Assembly: GCF_015767435.1 (NCBI RefSeq)
Contig: NZ_JADWOV010000319.1
Coordinates: 248,001-312,000 of the forward strand
Length of the DNA stretch: 64,000 nt
Reading direction: 5' to 3'
DNA from: Polaribacter sp. BAL334
GTDB lineage: Bacteria > Bacteroidota > Bacteroidia > Flavobacteriales > Flavobacteriaceae
Shown in pieces: positions 1 to 8,775 of this stretch (positions within the stretch are counted from its first letter, which is position 1; every line of letters begins with the position of its first letter). A program made the translations under genes and the position numbers. The notes below the pieces were generated by a model. It saw only the letters and a list, made by a program, of their open reading frames with translations. It had not been told where the DNA came from and made no database searches.

Positions 1-359
1 TCCATGGAAATAGGAGCAATTTGGGTAGAAATTTTTTGACCATTGTCAACTTTCCCAATTAACTTTTGATATTTTGAGGTATGAAAAATGGGAGCACTTG
101 TAAGCAAAGGAAGTACAGTGATATACACCAAAAACAGGACAAAAAGCAATAGGACAAATACATTTGGTTTTGAACTTACTCTGAAATTTTTTCCTGATGC
201 ATCAGTTGTAACTCCCATAGAAAGAAGGATGTACAACACTAACAGCAGGGCAAGAATTACTCCAATTCCTGTAAAACCATAATTCAGCACAGGTAGATTT
301 ACATAAAATAGAATTCCTGCTAGTACTGCTAAAAATAAAATTATTTTTAAATGTTTCAT
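1..359 (-). CDS. N-terminal part of an uncharacterised integral membrane protein (runs off the window)
   Basis: Reading leftwards from an ATG at 357-359, an open frame of 119 codons continues past base 1 without a stop. The product starts with a positively charged MKHLK and shows three hydrophobic stretches, at about residues 5-23, 28-48 and 68-88, followed by a polar region beginning TSKYQKLIGKVDNG. This looks like a membrane-anchored protein whose bulk lies outside the window. I do not recognise the family. The forward 64-codon frame at 88-282 is its shadow. Confidence is good that it codes and low on function. Confidence 0.65.
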   Translation of the reverse strand, partial: MKHLKIILFLAVLAGILFYVNLPVLNYGFTGIGVILALLLVLYILLSMGVTTDASGKNFRVSSKPNVFVLLLFVLFLVYITVLPLLTSAPIFHTSKYQKLIGKVDNGQKISTQIAPISM

Positions 360-586
360 TTTCTTATTGATTTAAGTTCTGATTAATTAGTGTATGATTT
401 GATAAATATGTTACAACAATTTATTCAAAATACACTGTAAATATAGGCAATTGAGTGTAAATAAAAGTTACATACGTATTGTCTTGTAAAAGGAAGTTTT
501 AGAAAGTTGCGAGATTTCTAAATGAGGTTTCAAATTCTAACTACTTGGTTTAGTTTTTTTGATTAAGAAACATTAATGAGTGACTT

Positions 587-893
587 TTATTTCGTTTCAG
601 TTATCTTTTTAAGGTCCTGTCTTGTGTCAAAAACGTTTGCAATTTCAATTCTATTAAAATCAATATTTACCCAATAAACAATTTTATAATTTTTAAAAAC
701 TAGATACCTGAATTCTTGCGATAAGTGTTTTAAGGTATTTTCAATTTGACCAATTTGAGGTTGTTTTTCAATCCCAATTGTTGATTCGACAATTCCGTTG
801 ATTAGTTTTTTGGCTAGCCTTTACTGAATAATAACTATAAATATCTTCAAGTTTACTCTCGGCAAGTTCTAACCAATAAACTTCTAAAGCCAT
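587..893 (-). pseudogene. Frameshifted RelE/ParE-family toxin
   Basis: From the ATG at 891-893 the frame gives MALEVYWLELAESKLEDIY and YYSVKAS, the usual start of a RelE/ParE ribonuclease or gyrase-poison toxin, then stops at 768-770. The rest of the family pattern continues in another frame as AKKLINGIVES, then FRYLVFKNYKIVYWV and IEIANVFDTRQDL, ending at 587. The frames join near 806-815 at a GCTAGCC plus A6 run, so a one-base insertion or a small deletion has broken the gene. The start overlaps the antitoxin end by 10 bases, as in intact modules. The toxin is presumably inactive unless this is a sequencing error or slippage restores the frame. Confidence 0.75.
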
Positions 894-1126
894 TTTTGGA
901 TTTTAGCTTTTAAGTCAGTAGCTTTTATCATTCTTCCATTTTTTGAATCCTCCATTGCTTGATCAATTTCAGCATTGTATTGCTCCATTGTCATAGGCTC
1001 AAAACTATTTTCAATCAATTCAGCTTTTCTTTTACGTAATAATTTTTCAAGGCCACTAACGATATCTTTGTTTTGTAATCTTAAAAACTCTTGTACAAAT
1101 GATATTTTCCTAGCTTCTAAATCCAT
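884..1126 (-). CDS. Antitoxin of a RelE/ParE-type toxin-antitoxin module
   Basis: An 80-residue acidic/basic helical protein beginning MDLEARKISFVQEFLRLQN, with the C-terminal tail typical of Bacteroidota RelB/ParD-like antitoxins (MTMEQYNAEIDQAMEDS, then ATDLKAKIQKW). In the family the N-terminal part dimerises and binds the operator, and the C-terminal part wraps the toxin. It precedes and overlaps the toxin gene by 10 bases, the standard order. The antitoxin frame is intact while the toxin is broken, so it may be an orphan. A TATCTTTG box 18 bases upstream supports the start. Confidence 0.75.
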   Translation of the reverse strand: MDLEARKISFVQEFLRLQNKDIVSGLEKLLRKRKAELIENSFEPMTMEQYNAEIDQAMEDSKNGRMIKATDLKAKIQKWL

Positions 1127-1143
1127 TTTCTATGTTTTTTTAT

Positions 1144-1151
1144 CAAAGATA
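1144..1151 (-). promoter_or_regulatory. Predicted -7 box of the toxin-antitoxin operon
   Basis: On the reverse strand this reads TATCTTTG, an exact match to the Bacteroidota -7 consensus TAnnTTTG, 17-25 bases before the antitoxin ATG. No good TTTG lies at the expected -33 distance, so the call rests on the -7 match and position. Confidence 0.45.
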
Positions 1152-1210
1152 CTAAACTGTCAATTTCTGTTTTTAATTTTTATATTTTATTGTATTTCTT
1201 AGCGTGAATG

Positions 1211-1450
1211 ACTGCTTCCTTCGACTGCGTAACCACTTCCTTTGAGTCCGTGACTACTTCCTATGAGTTTGTGACTACTTCCTACGACTGCGTGACTGCT
1301 TCCTACGACTGCGTGACTGCTTCCTACGACTTCGTAACCACTTCCTTAGAGTCCGTGACTGCTTCCTACGACTGCGTAACCACTTCCTACGACTGCGTAA
1401 CTACTTCCTACGACTTCGTAACCACTTCCTTTATTACTGTGATTGCTACC
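1211..1450. repeat. 21-bp minisatellite, 11 copies plus a partial
   Basis: Eleven consecutive 21-base units follow the pattern ACTRCTTCCTACGACTKCGTR, starting at 1211, 1232, 1253 and so on to 1421, with a partial unit to 1450. Units differ at a few positions, so the array is not freshly amplified. Because 21 is a multiple of three, every frame stays in phase. The forward frame at 1208-1462 would encode 84 residues with a heptad pattern (TTSYDCV) and an ATG at 1208. I see no promoter or family to show that it is a real gene. There are no spacers, so it is not a CRISPR. Confidence 0.9.
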
Positions 1451-1493
1451 TTGATATTGTAAACTCATTTTTGGGATTAAAAATAATGAATTA

Positions 1494-1518
1494 TTGCGAG
1501 GTCAGGAGACCATCGCAA
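1494..1518. other. Short inverted repeat (hairpin) in the intergenic stretch
   Basis: TTGCGAGGTC-AGGA-GACC-A-TCGCAA folds into a 10-bp stem with one bulge. It is not followed by a T tract, so it is not an obvious terminator. It could be a degenerate dispersed repeat. The rest of 1451-1633 shows nothing I can name. Confidence 0.4.
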
Positions 1519-1633
1519 AGCAAGGTTTTATAAATTAAGACTTTGCGGAGCAGGATTCAATTTTCAAATCTTTTTCAACTTCTGATTTCGTGTATGATTA
1601 GTTTGTGTGGTAAAATACTTTTAACTGAATAAA

Positions 1634-2329
1634 CTATAATTGTATTATATTTACTATTTCTTGAACGGTGAAATGTATTTTTTTTAAATCATCATCAATT
1701 GAATATATCTCACTGCCAGAATATCTTAAAACATCTTTAAACCCTATGCTTTTAAGGGCTCTTTCTCTAATTTTATCTTCTCTAAATTTTATTGGGTCTT
1801 TATGATAGTCGTAACCATCACATTCAATAGCAATTTTTTGAGATTTTAATACTTTATCATCTTTTTTTAAATTTAACTTAATTACAATATCTATACGATA
1901 GGCTTTATCTGCAATTTCAATCTCGTATTGAGGGTAAACTTCAAATTCTTTATATTCACCATTTTCCCCATATCCAGTAAAATTTGTTAGAGCTTTAAAT
2001 CCGATATATTTAAAAGGCATTCCGCCTATCCATCTGTATTTGTATTTTTCAATATGAATCATTAAAGATTTCTTTTCCTCTCCAATACAGCCATCAAAGC
2101 AAATCCATCTATCTATAAAATCAATATTATAATATTGCATCTCATCAAAATAATCATGACTCAACCCAAGGGTATAATTAGAAAAATAATGGAAAAGCTG
2201 TAAAATCATTAACTTTTCAATTTTTGATTCACAAAAGGATAGTATGTCGTTCAGTTTTAATTGAAATTTATTCAAACAAATATTTTCAATTTTCTTTGTA
2301 ATATTTTCAATTTTCCTTTCCGTAGACAT
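1634..2329 (-). CDS. PD-(D/E)XK nuclease-like protein (DUF559/Vsr-like C-terminus)
   Basis: This 231-residue protein has a C-terminal region with the layout of a PD-(D/E)XK endonuclease fold: RIDIVI carrying Asp147, then IAIECDGYDYH carrying Glu169 and Asp171 (E-x-D), then a basic helix (FREDKIRERAL) and a YSGSEIY strand, as in DUF559/Vsr-related proteins. An N-terminal CESKIEKL segment also occurs in such proteins. No helicase, methylase or HNH partner is adjacent, so its role (repair, defence or remnant) is open. It is AT-rich and sits between the toxin-antitoxin remnant and fah, which suggests accessory DNA. The 2330-2578 gap downstream of fah holds nothing I recognise. Confidence 0.65.
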   Translation of the reverse strand: MSTERKIENITKKIENICLNKFQLKLNDILSFCESKIEKLMILQLFHYFSNYTLGLSHDYFDEMQYYNIDFIDRWICFDGCIGEEKKSLMIHIEKYKYRWIGGMPFKYIGFKALTNFTGYGENGEYKEFEVYPQYEIEIADKAYRIDIVIKLNLKKDDKVLKSQKIAIECDGYDYHKDPIKFREDKIRERALKSIGFKDVLRYSGSEIYSIDDDLKKIHFTVQEIVNIIQL

Positions 2330-2578
2330 ACTATTTTATTTAATTACAATCACACTTATTGTTTAAAATATACTTATGTATTATTATCCATATGTCGTAT
2401 TTGAATCAAATGACTCAATTTTAAAAACTACCCAACTATCAAATGTAACTACAAAAAAACATATTTTTTTTTCTATAAGAATTTTTCAATTTTATTTCAG
2501 CTTTAATTATCAAGTGTTATTTTTAAAATGATAAGCTTTAAATATGCGCAACTTCATATAACTTTCATCTAAAAACCT

Positions 2579-3856
2579 CTACTTCGCAGGCAATACTTTC
2601 CCAGCACATTCTCCAAAACCAATACGAACTTTGCTGTTTTTGCAATGCGCACGCATAATCACAGTATCATAGTCATTGATGAATTTTCGGGTTGTTCCGT
2701 CTTTTAGGGTGATTGGGTGTTGACCTTTCCATGTCAATTCGAGCATAGAACCAAAACTGTCTTTTGTGGGGCCAGAAATCGTTCCTGAGCCCATCATATC
2801 ACCAGATTCTACAGGACAACCATTCACTGTGTGATGTGCCAATTGTTGCGCCATTGTCCAATACATATATTTAAAATTCGAATTTGAAACTACGGTTTCT
2901 GGGCCGTTTTCTGGTTTGATGGCTGCTTGCAAATGAATATCAAAACTGCCTTTTCCTTTTTGTCTCAAATAGGGTAGAGGCTCAATTTCTTGTTTAGGAT
3001 TGTCCACTCTGAAAGGTTCTAAAGCATCCAACGTTACAATCCAAGGAGAAATGGTAGACGCAAAATTCTTTCCTAAAAAAGGACCCAAAGGCACATATTC
3101 CCAAGCCTGAATGTCTCTGGCAGACCAATCATTGAATTGTACCAATCCAAAAATATATTCTTCAGCTTCGTCAATGTTAATTCTTTCACCCAAAACATTG
3201 GCATCTGTAGTGATAAACGCCATTTCTAATTCAAAATCTAATAATTTTGTGGGGCCAAATCCAGGAGTATTGCTTCCTTCAGCAGGAGATGTTTGCCCAT
3301 AAGGTCTTCTGATAGGTGTTCCTGAAGGCACAATGGAGGAACTTCTTCCATGATAGCCAATAGGGATGTGCAACCAATTGGGCAACAACGCATTTTCAGG
3401 ATCTCTAAACAACGAACCTACATTGGTGGCGTGTTCTTTGCTGGCATAAAAATCGGTATAATCGCCAATAGCCACTGGCAACAACATTTCGATTTCATCC
3501 AATCTAAAGATAATTTTGTCTTTATGTTCAGGATTATCGCGTAGAATTCCATTTTTTACATCAAAAACTTCCGCAATACGATTTCTTACCAAACGCCACG
3601 TTTTGCGACCATCTGCAATAAAATCGTTCAAATTGTCTTGCAAAAACATGTCATCGGTTAATGGAATTCCATCAAAATAGCCTAATTGATGAAATGCGCC
3701 TAAATCTATGGCATAATCACCAATTCTACTCCCTATAGTAATGATGTCATCTCTTGTGATAAAAACACCAAATGGAATGTTTTGAATAGGAAAATCGGAA
3801 TCCTCTTTCACTTTTAACCAAGATTTTCTGTTGGGGTTATTTGCAGTAATAATCAT
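2579..3856 (-). CDS. fahA: Fumarylacetoacetase
   Basis: At 425 residues it is the usual length for the enzyme that hydrolyses 4-fumarylacetoacetate to fumarate and acetoacetate, the last step of tyrosine and homogentisate breakdown. The N-terminal beta-barrel domain covers about residues 15-115. The catalytic fumarylacetoacetase fold follows, with the metal site in DFYASKEHATNVG, HIPIGYHGRSSSI, DFELEMAF, FNDWSARDIQ and the GDMMGSGTISG loop. It is transcribed alone, divergent from glyA. The rest of the tyrosine pathway is not in the window. Confidence 0.96.
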   Translation of the reverse strand: MIITANNPNRKSWLKVKEDSDFPIQNIPFGVFITRDDIITIGSRIGDYAIDLGAFHQLGYFDGIPLTDDMFLQDNLNDFIADGRKTWRLVRNRIAEVFDVKNGILRDNPEHKDKIIFRLDEIEMLLPVAIGDYTDFYASKEHATNVGSLFRDPENALLPNWLHIPIGYHGRSSSIVPSGTPIRRPYGQTSPAEGSNTPGFGPTKLLDFELEMAFITTDANVLGERINIDEAEEYIFGLVQFNDWSARDIQAWEYVPLGPFLGKNFASTISPWIVTLDALEPFRVDNPKQEIEPLPYLRQKGKGSFDIHLQAAIKPENGPETVVSNSNFKYMYWTMAQQLAHHTVNGCPVESGDMMGSGTISGPTKDSFGSMLELTWKGQHPITLKDGTTRKFINDYDTVIMRAHCKNSKVRIGFGECAGKVLPAK

Positions 3857-3877
3857 TTTGTCGATTTATATTTTTTC

Positions 3878-3885
3878 CAAACCTA
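3878..3885 (-). promoter_or_regulatory. Predicted -7 box for fahA
   Basis: The reverse strand reads TAGGTTTG, a match to TAnnTTTG, 22 bases before the fahA ATG. A CAAA (reverse TTTG) lies at 3909-3912, a little far for a canonical -33 element. Confidence 0.4.
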
Positions 3886-3998
3886 CATAATTTTTTGACA
3901 TTTTAAAACAAAAAAAGATCGAAAAGAGGAATTTTAACAAGACTTTTTTTTCATTCCTATAATTCTTAATAAAATGTTGAAAACATCCTAAAAACCTA

Positions 3999-4029
3999 TT
4001 TCGCAACGCAATCCTTTTTCTTATTTTTG
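3999..4029 (+). promoter_or_regulatory. Predicted promoter of glyA
   Basis: TTTC at 3999-4002, 19 bases, then TATTTTTG at 4022-4029, an exact TAnnTTTG -7 box with a one-mismatch -33 element at the expected distance. Transcription would start near 4035, about 19 bases before the ATG. There is no room for a riboswitch in this leader. Confidence 0.55.
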
Positions 4030-4053
4030 TAGCTTCTTTTTAAAAACATATAC

Positions 4054-5328
4054 ATGCAATTAGATCATCAGATTTTCGACCTCATAGAGCAAGAAAAAGA
4101 AAGACAGTTAAATGGGTTAGAGTTAATCGCTTCCGAAAACTTTGTAAGTGATCAAGTAATGAAAGCTCAGGGGTCTATTTTGACCAACAAATATGCAGAA
4201 GGATATCCTGAAAAAAGGTATTATGGAGGTTGTGAAATCGTGGATATTGTAGAGCAAATTGCCATTGACAGAGCCAAAGAATTGTTTGGAGCTTCGTATG
4301 TCAATGTGCAACCTCATTCTGGTTCGCAAGCAAATACGGCTGTTTTTGCAGCGTGTTTGAATCCTGGTGATAAAATTTTAGGATTTGATTTGTCTCATGG
4401 AGGACATTTGACGCATGGTTCGCCTGTGAATTTCTCTGGAAAATTATACAAACCTTCGTTTTATGGTGTGGAAAGAGAAACGGGTGTGTTGAATTATGAC
4501 AAAATTCAAGAAATCGCTGAAATAGAAAAACCAAAATTATTGATTGCTGGTGCTTCTGCCTATTCAAGAGATATGGATTTTAAACGATTCAGAGAAATTG
4601 CGGATAGTGTTGGCGCTATTTTATTGGCTGATATTTCACATCCTGCAGGTTTAATTGCAAAAGGAATTTTGAACGATCCAATTCCTCATTGTCATATTGT
4701 GACCACAACTACTCACAAAACATTGCGTGGGCCAAGAGGAGGAATGATTATGGTGGGTGATGATTTTGAAAATACGTTTGGTGATTTATTGAAAAATGGA
4801 ACTCCGAAAAGAATCTCAACGTTATTGAACTCAGCTGTGTTCCCAGGAAATCAAGGAGGTCCTTTAGAACATGTGATTGCTGCAAAAGCAGTTGCTTTTG
4901 GTGAAGCTTTGACAGATGAATTCTTAGAATATCAAATTCAAGTGAAGAAAAATGCAGCCAAAATGGCAGCTGAATTTGTGTCAAGAGGGTATCATTTAAT
5001 TTCAGGAGGCACAGACAATCACTGTATGTTGATTGATTTGCACAACAAAAATATTTCTGGAAAAGATGCAGAAATCGCTTTAGGAAAAGCAGAAATTACA
5101 GTGAACAAAAATATGGTTCCTTTTGATGATAAAAGTCCTTTTATTACTTCAGGAATTCGTGTTGGAACAGCTGCAGTAACTACTCGTGGTTTGAAAGAAG
5201 AGGACATGGTTCACATCGTTGATTTTATTGATGAAGCCATTCAAAATGCGGATAATGAAGTTGCTTTGCACGATATTGGAGAACGTGTTTCGGATATGAT
5301 GAGCACAAGAAGATTGTTTGTGATGTAA
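4054..5328 (+). CDS. glyA: Serine hydroxymethyltransferase
   Basis: This 424-residue cytosolic PLP enzyme interconverts serine plus tetrahydrofolate with glycine plus 5,10-methylene-tetrahydrofolate and is the main one-carbon source. Visible family features are [36 protein letters not shown], the DISHPAGLI segment, the PLP-lysine motif [15 protein letters not shown] and [11 protein letters not shown]. Length and N-terminus match the bacterial enzyme, so the first ATG is kept. It has its own promoter and terminator. Confidence 0.98.
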   Translation: MQLDHQIFDLIEQEKERQLNGLELIASENFVSDQVMKAQGSILTNKYAEGYPEKRYYGGCEIVDIVEQIAIDRAKELFGASYVNVQPHSGSQANTAVFAACLNPGDKILGFDLSHGGHLTHGSPVNFSGKLYKPSFYGVERETGVLNYDKIQEIAEIEKPKLLIAGASAYSRDMDFKRFREIADSVGAILLADISHPAGLIAKGILNDPIPHCHIVTTTTHKTLRGPRGGMIMVGDDFENTFGDLLKNGTPKRISTLLNSAVFPGNQGGPLEHVIAAKAVAFGEALTDEFLEYQIQVKKNAAKMAAEFVSRGYHLISGGTDNHCMLIDLHNKNISGKDAEIALGKAEITVNKNMVPFDDKSPFITSGIRVGTAAVTTRGLKEEDMVHIVDFIDEAIQNADNEVALHDIGERVSDMMSTRRLFVM

Positions 5329-5346
5329 TTTTTTACTGATTATATT

Positions 5347-5380
5347 AAAAAAGGCATCAAATTTTTGATGCCTTTTTTAT
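5347..5380. terminator. Bidirectional Rho-independent terminator between glyA and rmuC
   Basis: AAAAAAGGCATCAAA and TTTGATGCCTTTTTT pair around a two-base loop. There is a U-run on either strand, so it can end both the forward glyA transcript and the converging rmuC transcript. Confidence 0.85.
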
Positions 5381-5433
5381 TTTAAAATGATACCTATAAA
5401 GTTACTAAAAACTTACGATAGTTTACAAATTGA

Positions 5434-6777
5434 TTATTGATTTTCCAAAGCTCTATCTAACAAATTTTGAGGTAAATTTTTAGAGGTTGTTGCTCCTAAT
5501 TTTCGAATATTTTCAACTTTCGTTACTAAGTTTCCTTTTCCTGTAAGCTTTTTCATAGATACATCATAAGTTCCTTGAACTGTTTTTAACTGATTGCCAA
5601 CTTTTATCAAATCCTCTGTTAAATTCACAAATTGATCGTATAAGGCACCTGCTTGTCTTGCAATTTCAATCACATTTCGTTTTTGGTTTTCTTGCCTCCA
5701 CATGGAGGAAATAGTACTCAAGGTTGCTAATAAAGTAGAAGTTGAAACCAAAACAATATTTTTATCCAATGCTTCTAAATATAAACCATCACTTTTACTC
5801 AAAGCCAATAAATAAGCGGGTTCTATAGGTACAAACATCAAAACATAATCTGGTGAATTGATATCATATAATTTTTCGTATTTCTTTTCGCTCAAATCTC
5901 TAAAATGCTTGCGTATACTTTCTACATGATTTTTTAAGAAAATCACTTTATCTTCTTCATTTTCAGCGCTGTAATATCGTTCGTATGCTGTCAGTGAAAC
6001 TTTTGAATCTACAATTAAATGCCTGTTATTTGGCAAATTGATGATAAAATCGGGCTTTTTAAGTTTGCCTTCTTCGTCTCTATATCCTCCTTGGGTGGTA
6101 AAGTGAATATCTTTGGTGAGATTGGCTTTTTCCAATAAGATTTCCAATTGTGTTTCACCCCAATCACCTTGCACTTTGCTGTCGCCTTTCAAGGCTTTGG
6201 TCAAATTCAACGTTTCTTTGCTCATTTGCTGATTCAACTCTTTCAATCCTACAATTTGTTGGCGCAAAGCTGCATGATAATCAATACTTTCTTTGTGCGT
6301 TTTTTCAACTTTATCTTCAAAACCTTTTATTTTTTCTTGCAAAGGGTTCAAGATTGTTTCCATATTTTCTTTATTCTGAAGTGTAAACTTCGTCGATTTT
6401 TCATCTAAAATCTTATTTGCCAAGTTTTCAAATTCTTTGGTAAACTTTTCATTCAACTTTTCAACTTCACTTTTTTGATCGTGAAGTTTGGATTCCAAAT
6501 TTTCTAAAGCAGCTTTTTGATGCGAATTCAATCCCAACAATGATTCTTTTTCTCTTTGCAGCGCTTTCATTTCATTTTCTAACTCAATTTTCTTTTGCTC
6601 TTGTTGCTGAATGCTTTGTTGTAAAGACAAAACCCGTTCTTCCAGAGAAGATTTCTCTTTTTCAAGAACCGTTTTAGAAGTTTCGAATTGTAATTTCCCT
6701 AGTATTTTTCCAATAATAAATCCAATAACACCGAAAATAAGGGCTAATAAACTATACGTAATAAATGCGTTCATCAT
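5434..6777 (-). CDS. rmuC: DNA recombination protein RmuC family
   Basis: A 447-residue protein with an N-terminal membrane helix (about residues 5-25), a long coiled coil rich in Glu, Lys and Gln (about 30-190), and the RmuC domain (about 195-420) with GDWGETQLEILLE, PDFIINLPNNRHLIVDSKVSL and MFVPIEPAYLLAL. RmuC is a predicted PD-(D/E)XK nuclease linked genetically to suppression of inversions at short inverted repeats; its biochemistry is poorly known. Two Met codons at the start (6777 and 6774) are equally possible. It converges on glyA. Confidence 0.95.
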   Translation of the reverse strand: MMNAFITYSLLALIFGVIGFIIGKILGKLQFETSKTVLEKEKSSLEERVLSLQQSIQQQEQKKIELENEMKALQREKESLLGLNSHQKAALENLESKLHDQKSEVEKLNEKFTKEFENLANKILDEKSTKFTLQNKENMETILNPLQEKIKGFEDKVEKTHKESIDYHAALRQQIVGLKELNQQMSKETLNLTKALKGDSKVQGDWGETQLEILLEKANLTKDIHFTTQGGYRDEEGKLKKPDFIINLPNNRHLIVDSKVSLTAYERYYSAENEEDKVIFLKNHVESIRKHFRDLSEKKYEKLYDINSPDYVLMFVPIEPAYLLALSKSDGLYLEALDKNIVLVSTSTLLATLSTISSMWRQENQKRNVIEIARQAGALYDQFVNLTEDLIKVGNQLKTVQGTYDVSMKKLTGKGNLVTKVENIRKLGATTSKNLPQNLLDRALENQ

Positions 6778-6818
6778 GTCAATTTAAGTCCTTAAATTTA
6801 TCACTTTTATCAGACACA

Positions 6819-7358
6819 ATGAAAACATTTGCAAGATTTATCTTATTCCGAATTTTAGGATGGAAAATGGACACGAATTTTCCAACACATTTAAAAAAAT
6901 ATGTAGTAATTGCAGCACCTCACACAAGTTGGGTTGATTTTCCTATTGCCATTTTAGCCAGAATGAGTTCAGGAATTATGATCAATTATATCGGAAAAGA
7001 TTCTCTTTTTAAAGGGCCTTTTGGTTTCTTTTTTAGAGCTTTGGGTGGTACACCTGTAGACCGTACTAAAAATAATAAATTGGTTGATGCCATTGTTGAA
7101 CTTTTTAATTCGAAAGACGAATTCAGATTGGGATTGTCACCTGAAGGCACCAGAAAAAAGGTAGATACATGGAAAACAGGGTTTTATTTTATTGCAAAAG
7201 GTGCAAAAGTTCCTGTAGTCATGGCAACATTAGATTTTGGAAATAAACAAATAAAAATCTCTGAACCTTATTATACTACTGAAAATATGGAAAAAGATTT
7301 TGAGGTTTTTAGGGGTTTTTACCGAGATGTAAAGGGGAAAAACCCTGAACTTTCATAA
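6819..7358 (+). CDS. 1-acyl-sn-glycerol-3-phosphate acyltransferase family protein
   Basis: A PlsC-like acyltransferase with block I HTSWVDFP (the HX4D catalytic pair), block II-like GGTPVDRTKNN, block III SPEGTRKKVDTWKTGF and block IV KVPVVMATLDFG. From the ATG at 6819 it is 179 residues, which matches short Bacteroidota homologues. The frame is open to 6765, but that start overlaps rmuC and adds a non-conserved tail, so I prefer MKTFARFILF. It probably transfers an acyl chain to a lysophospholipid or similar lipid at the inner membrane. The exact acceptor is unknown. Confidence 0.88.
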   Translation: MKTFARFILFRILGWKMDTNFPTHLKKYVVIAAPHTSWVDFPIAILARMSSGIMINYIGKDSLFKGPFGFFFRALGGTPVDRTKNNKLVDAIVELFNSKDEFRLGLSPEGTRKKVDTWKTGFYFIAKGAKVPVVMATLDFGNKQIKISEPYYTTENMEKDFEVFRGFYRDVKGKNPELS

Positions 7359-7409
7359 TATATTTTTTTATGTGATAAATTATCTGTAAAATTGCAACGT
7401 TTTACTTGC

Positions 7410-7440
7410 TAAAATAGAAATTAGGGGGTCTATTTTAGAT
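7410..7440. other. Inverted repeat in the region downstream of the acyltransferase gene
   Basis: CTAAAATAGA and TCTATTTTAG form a perfect 10-bp stem with a 10-base loop containing GGGGG. A second palindrome, TAGTTGCAACTA, follows at 7462-7473, before the terminator. No reading frame of note occupies 7359-7510. It may be a structured 3' untranslated region or a small RNA. Confidence 0.4.
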
Positions 7441-7481
7441 TTATAGTATAAACTTATTAATTAGTTGCAACTACTTATGTT

Positions 7482-7512
7482 ATCTCCAGAAGTTCTTTCT
7501 GGAGATTTTTTT
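7482..7512 (+). terminator. Rho-independent terminator, about 125 bases downstream of the acyltransferase gene
   Basis: ATCTCCAGAA and TTCTGGAGAT pair around GTTC/TT and are followed by seven T on the forward strand. The reverse strand has no T run, so it does not serve pepT, which ends at 7511. Confidence 0.8.
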
Positions 7513-8752
7513 ATGCATATTTTTCAGCTACTTTTTGTGCAATTCCAACAATTACTTCAGTGGCTTTTATCATTGATTCCACAGGAATATATTCATATTT
7601 TCCATGAAAGTTATGACCTCCTGCAAAAATATTCGGACAAGGCAATCCTTTAAATGACAGCTGAGAACCATCTGTGCCACCTCTAATTGGTTTGATAATC
7701 GGTTCAATTCCAATATCTTTCATCACTTCTTCAACAATATCCACAATATGCATTACAGGAGTAATTTTCTTTTTCATATTGAAATATTGATTTTTGATTT
7801 GTACAAAAACACAGTCATGTTCATATTGCTCATTGATGTCAAAAGCAATTTTTTGCAACAAGTATTTTTTCTCTTCGAATATATCAAAATCATGATCTCT
7901 GATGATGAATTCTAAAGTAGTTTCTTCCACGGAACCTTTCATGTCATGCAAATGAAAAAAACCTTCATAACCTGCTGTTTTTTCTGGAATTTCGTTATTG
8001 GGAAGTGATGAAATAAAATCATGTGCAATCAATAACGAATTGATCATTTTTCCTTTGGCATAGCCAGGATGCACCATTTTTCCTTTGATGGTTACAATGG
8101 CACTTGCTGCATTGAAATTTTCATATTCTAATTCGCCAATTTGACTGCCATCCATAGTATATGCCCATTCAGCACCAAACTTTTCGACATCAAATAAATG
8201 AGCTCCTTTGCCTACTTCTTCATCAGGTGTAAAACAAATTCTGATTTTTCCATGTTTGATTTCAGGATGATGTATCAAATATTCCATGGCAGATACAATT
8301 TCTGTGATTCCTGCTTTGTCATCTGCACCTAACAAGGTAGTACCATCAGTGGTAATCAATGTTTGACCTTTGTAAAGGATTAAATCTTCAAAATAGCTGG
8401 GTGACAAAATTATCTTTTCAGCTTCGTTGATTATAATATCATTTCCTTGATAATTCTCAATGATTTGAGGATTTACGTTTGTTCCCGAAAAATCTGGACT
8501 GGTATCTATATGAGAAATAAAACCAATGGTGGGAACTTGATATTCCAAATTACTTGGCAAAGTTGCCATTAAATAGCAGTTTTCGTCCAATTCAACGTCT
8601 TCCATGCCTATTTCACAAAGTTCTTTTTCGAGGAGTTTTGCCAAGTTCCATTGTTTTTCAGTACTTGGAAATGACGGATTTTCAGGATCGGAAGTAGTAT
8701 CAACCACAACATAAGAGATGAATCTATTCGTAATCTGTTGTTTATCAATCAT
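7511..8752 (-). CDS. pepT: Peptidase T (tripeptide aminopeptidase)
   Basis: This 413-residue M20B metallopeptidase removes the N-terminal residue of tripeptides in the cytoplasm. The zinc-ligand segments are visible in order: HIDTSPDFSG, LLGADDKAG, FTPDEEVGKG with the catalytic Glu, AYTMDGSQIGE, VHPGYAKGKMI at the start of the dimerisation domain, IRGGTDGSQLSFKG and IFAGGHNFHGKYE with the last His. Length is normal for PepT. It shares a convergent junction with the acyltransferase gene. Confidence 0.97.
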   Translation of the reverse strand: MIDKQQITNRFISYVVVDTTSDPENPSFPSTEKQWNLAKLLEKELCEIGMEDVELDENCYLMATLPSNLEYQVPTIGFISHIDTSPDFSGTNVNPQIIENYQGNDIIINEAEKIILSPSYFEDLILYKGQTLITTDGTTLLGADDKAGITEIVSAMEYLIHHPEIKHGKIRICFTPDEEVGKGAHLFDVEKFGAEWAYTMDGSQIGELEYENFNAASAIVTIKGKMVHPGYAKGKMINSLLIAHDFISSLPNNEIPEKTAGYEGFFHLHDMKGSVEETTLEFIIRDHDFDIFEEKKYLLQKIAFDINEQYEHDCVFVQIKNQYFNMKKKITPVMHIVDIVEEVMKDIGIEPIIKPIRGGTDGSQLSFKGLPCPNIFAGGHNFHGKYEYIPVESMIKATEVIVGIAQKVAEKYA

Positions 8753-8775
8753 TTTGAAGAATTGCTTTTTGTTTG

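Noticed and set aside
88..282. Forward 64-codon frame
   Set aside because: The reverse strand carries a continuous membrane-protein frame across the same bases with an ATG at 359.
975..1202. Forward 75-codon frame opposite the antitoxin
   Set aside because: It is the antisense shadow of the antitoxin gene, with low-complexity hydrophobic sequence.
3960..4053. Glycine or other riboswitch before glyA
   Set aside because: The predicted leader is only about 19 bases; no room for an aptamer.
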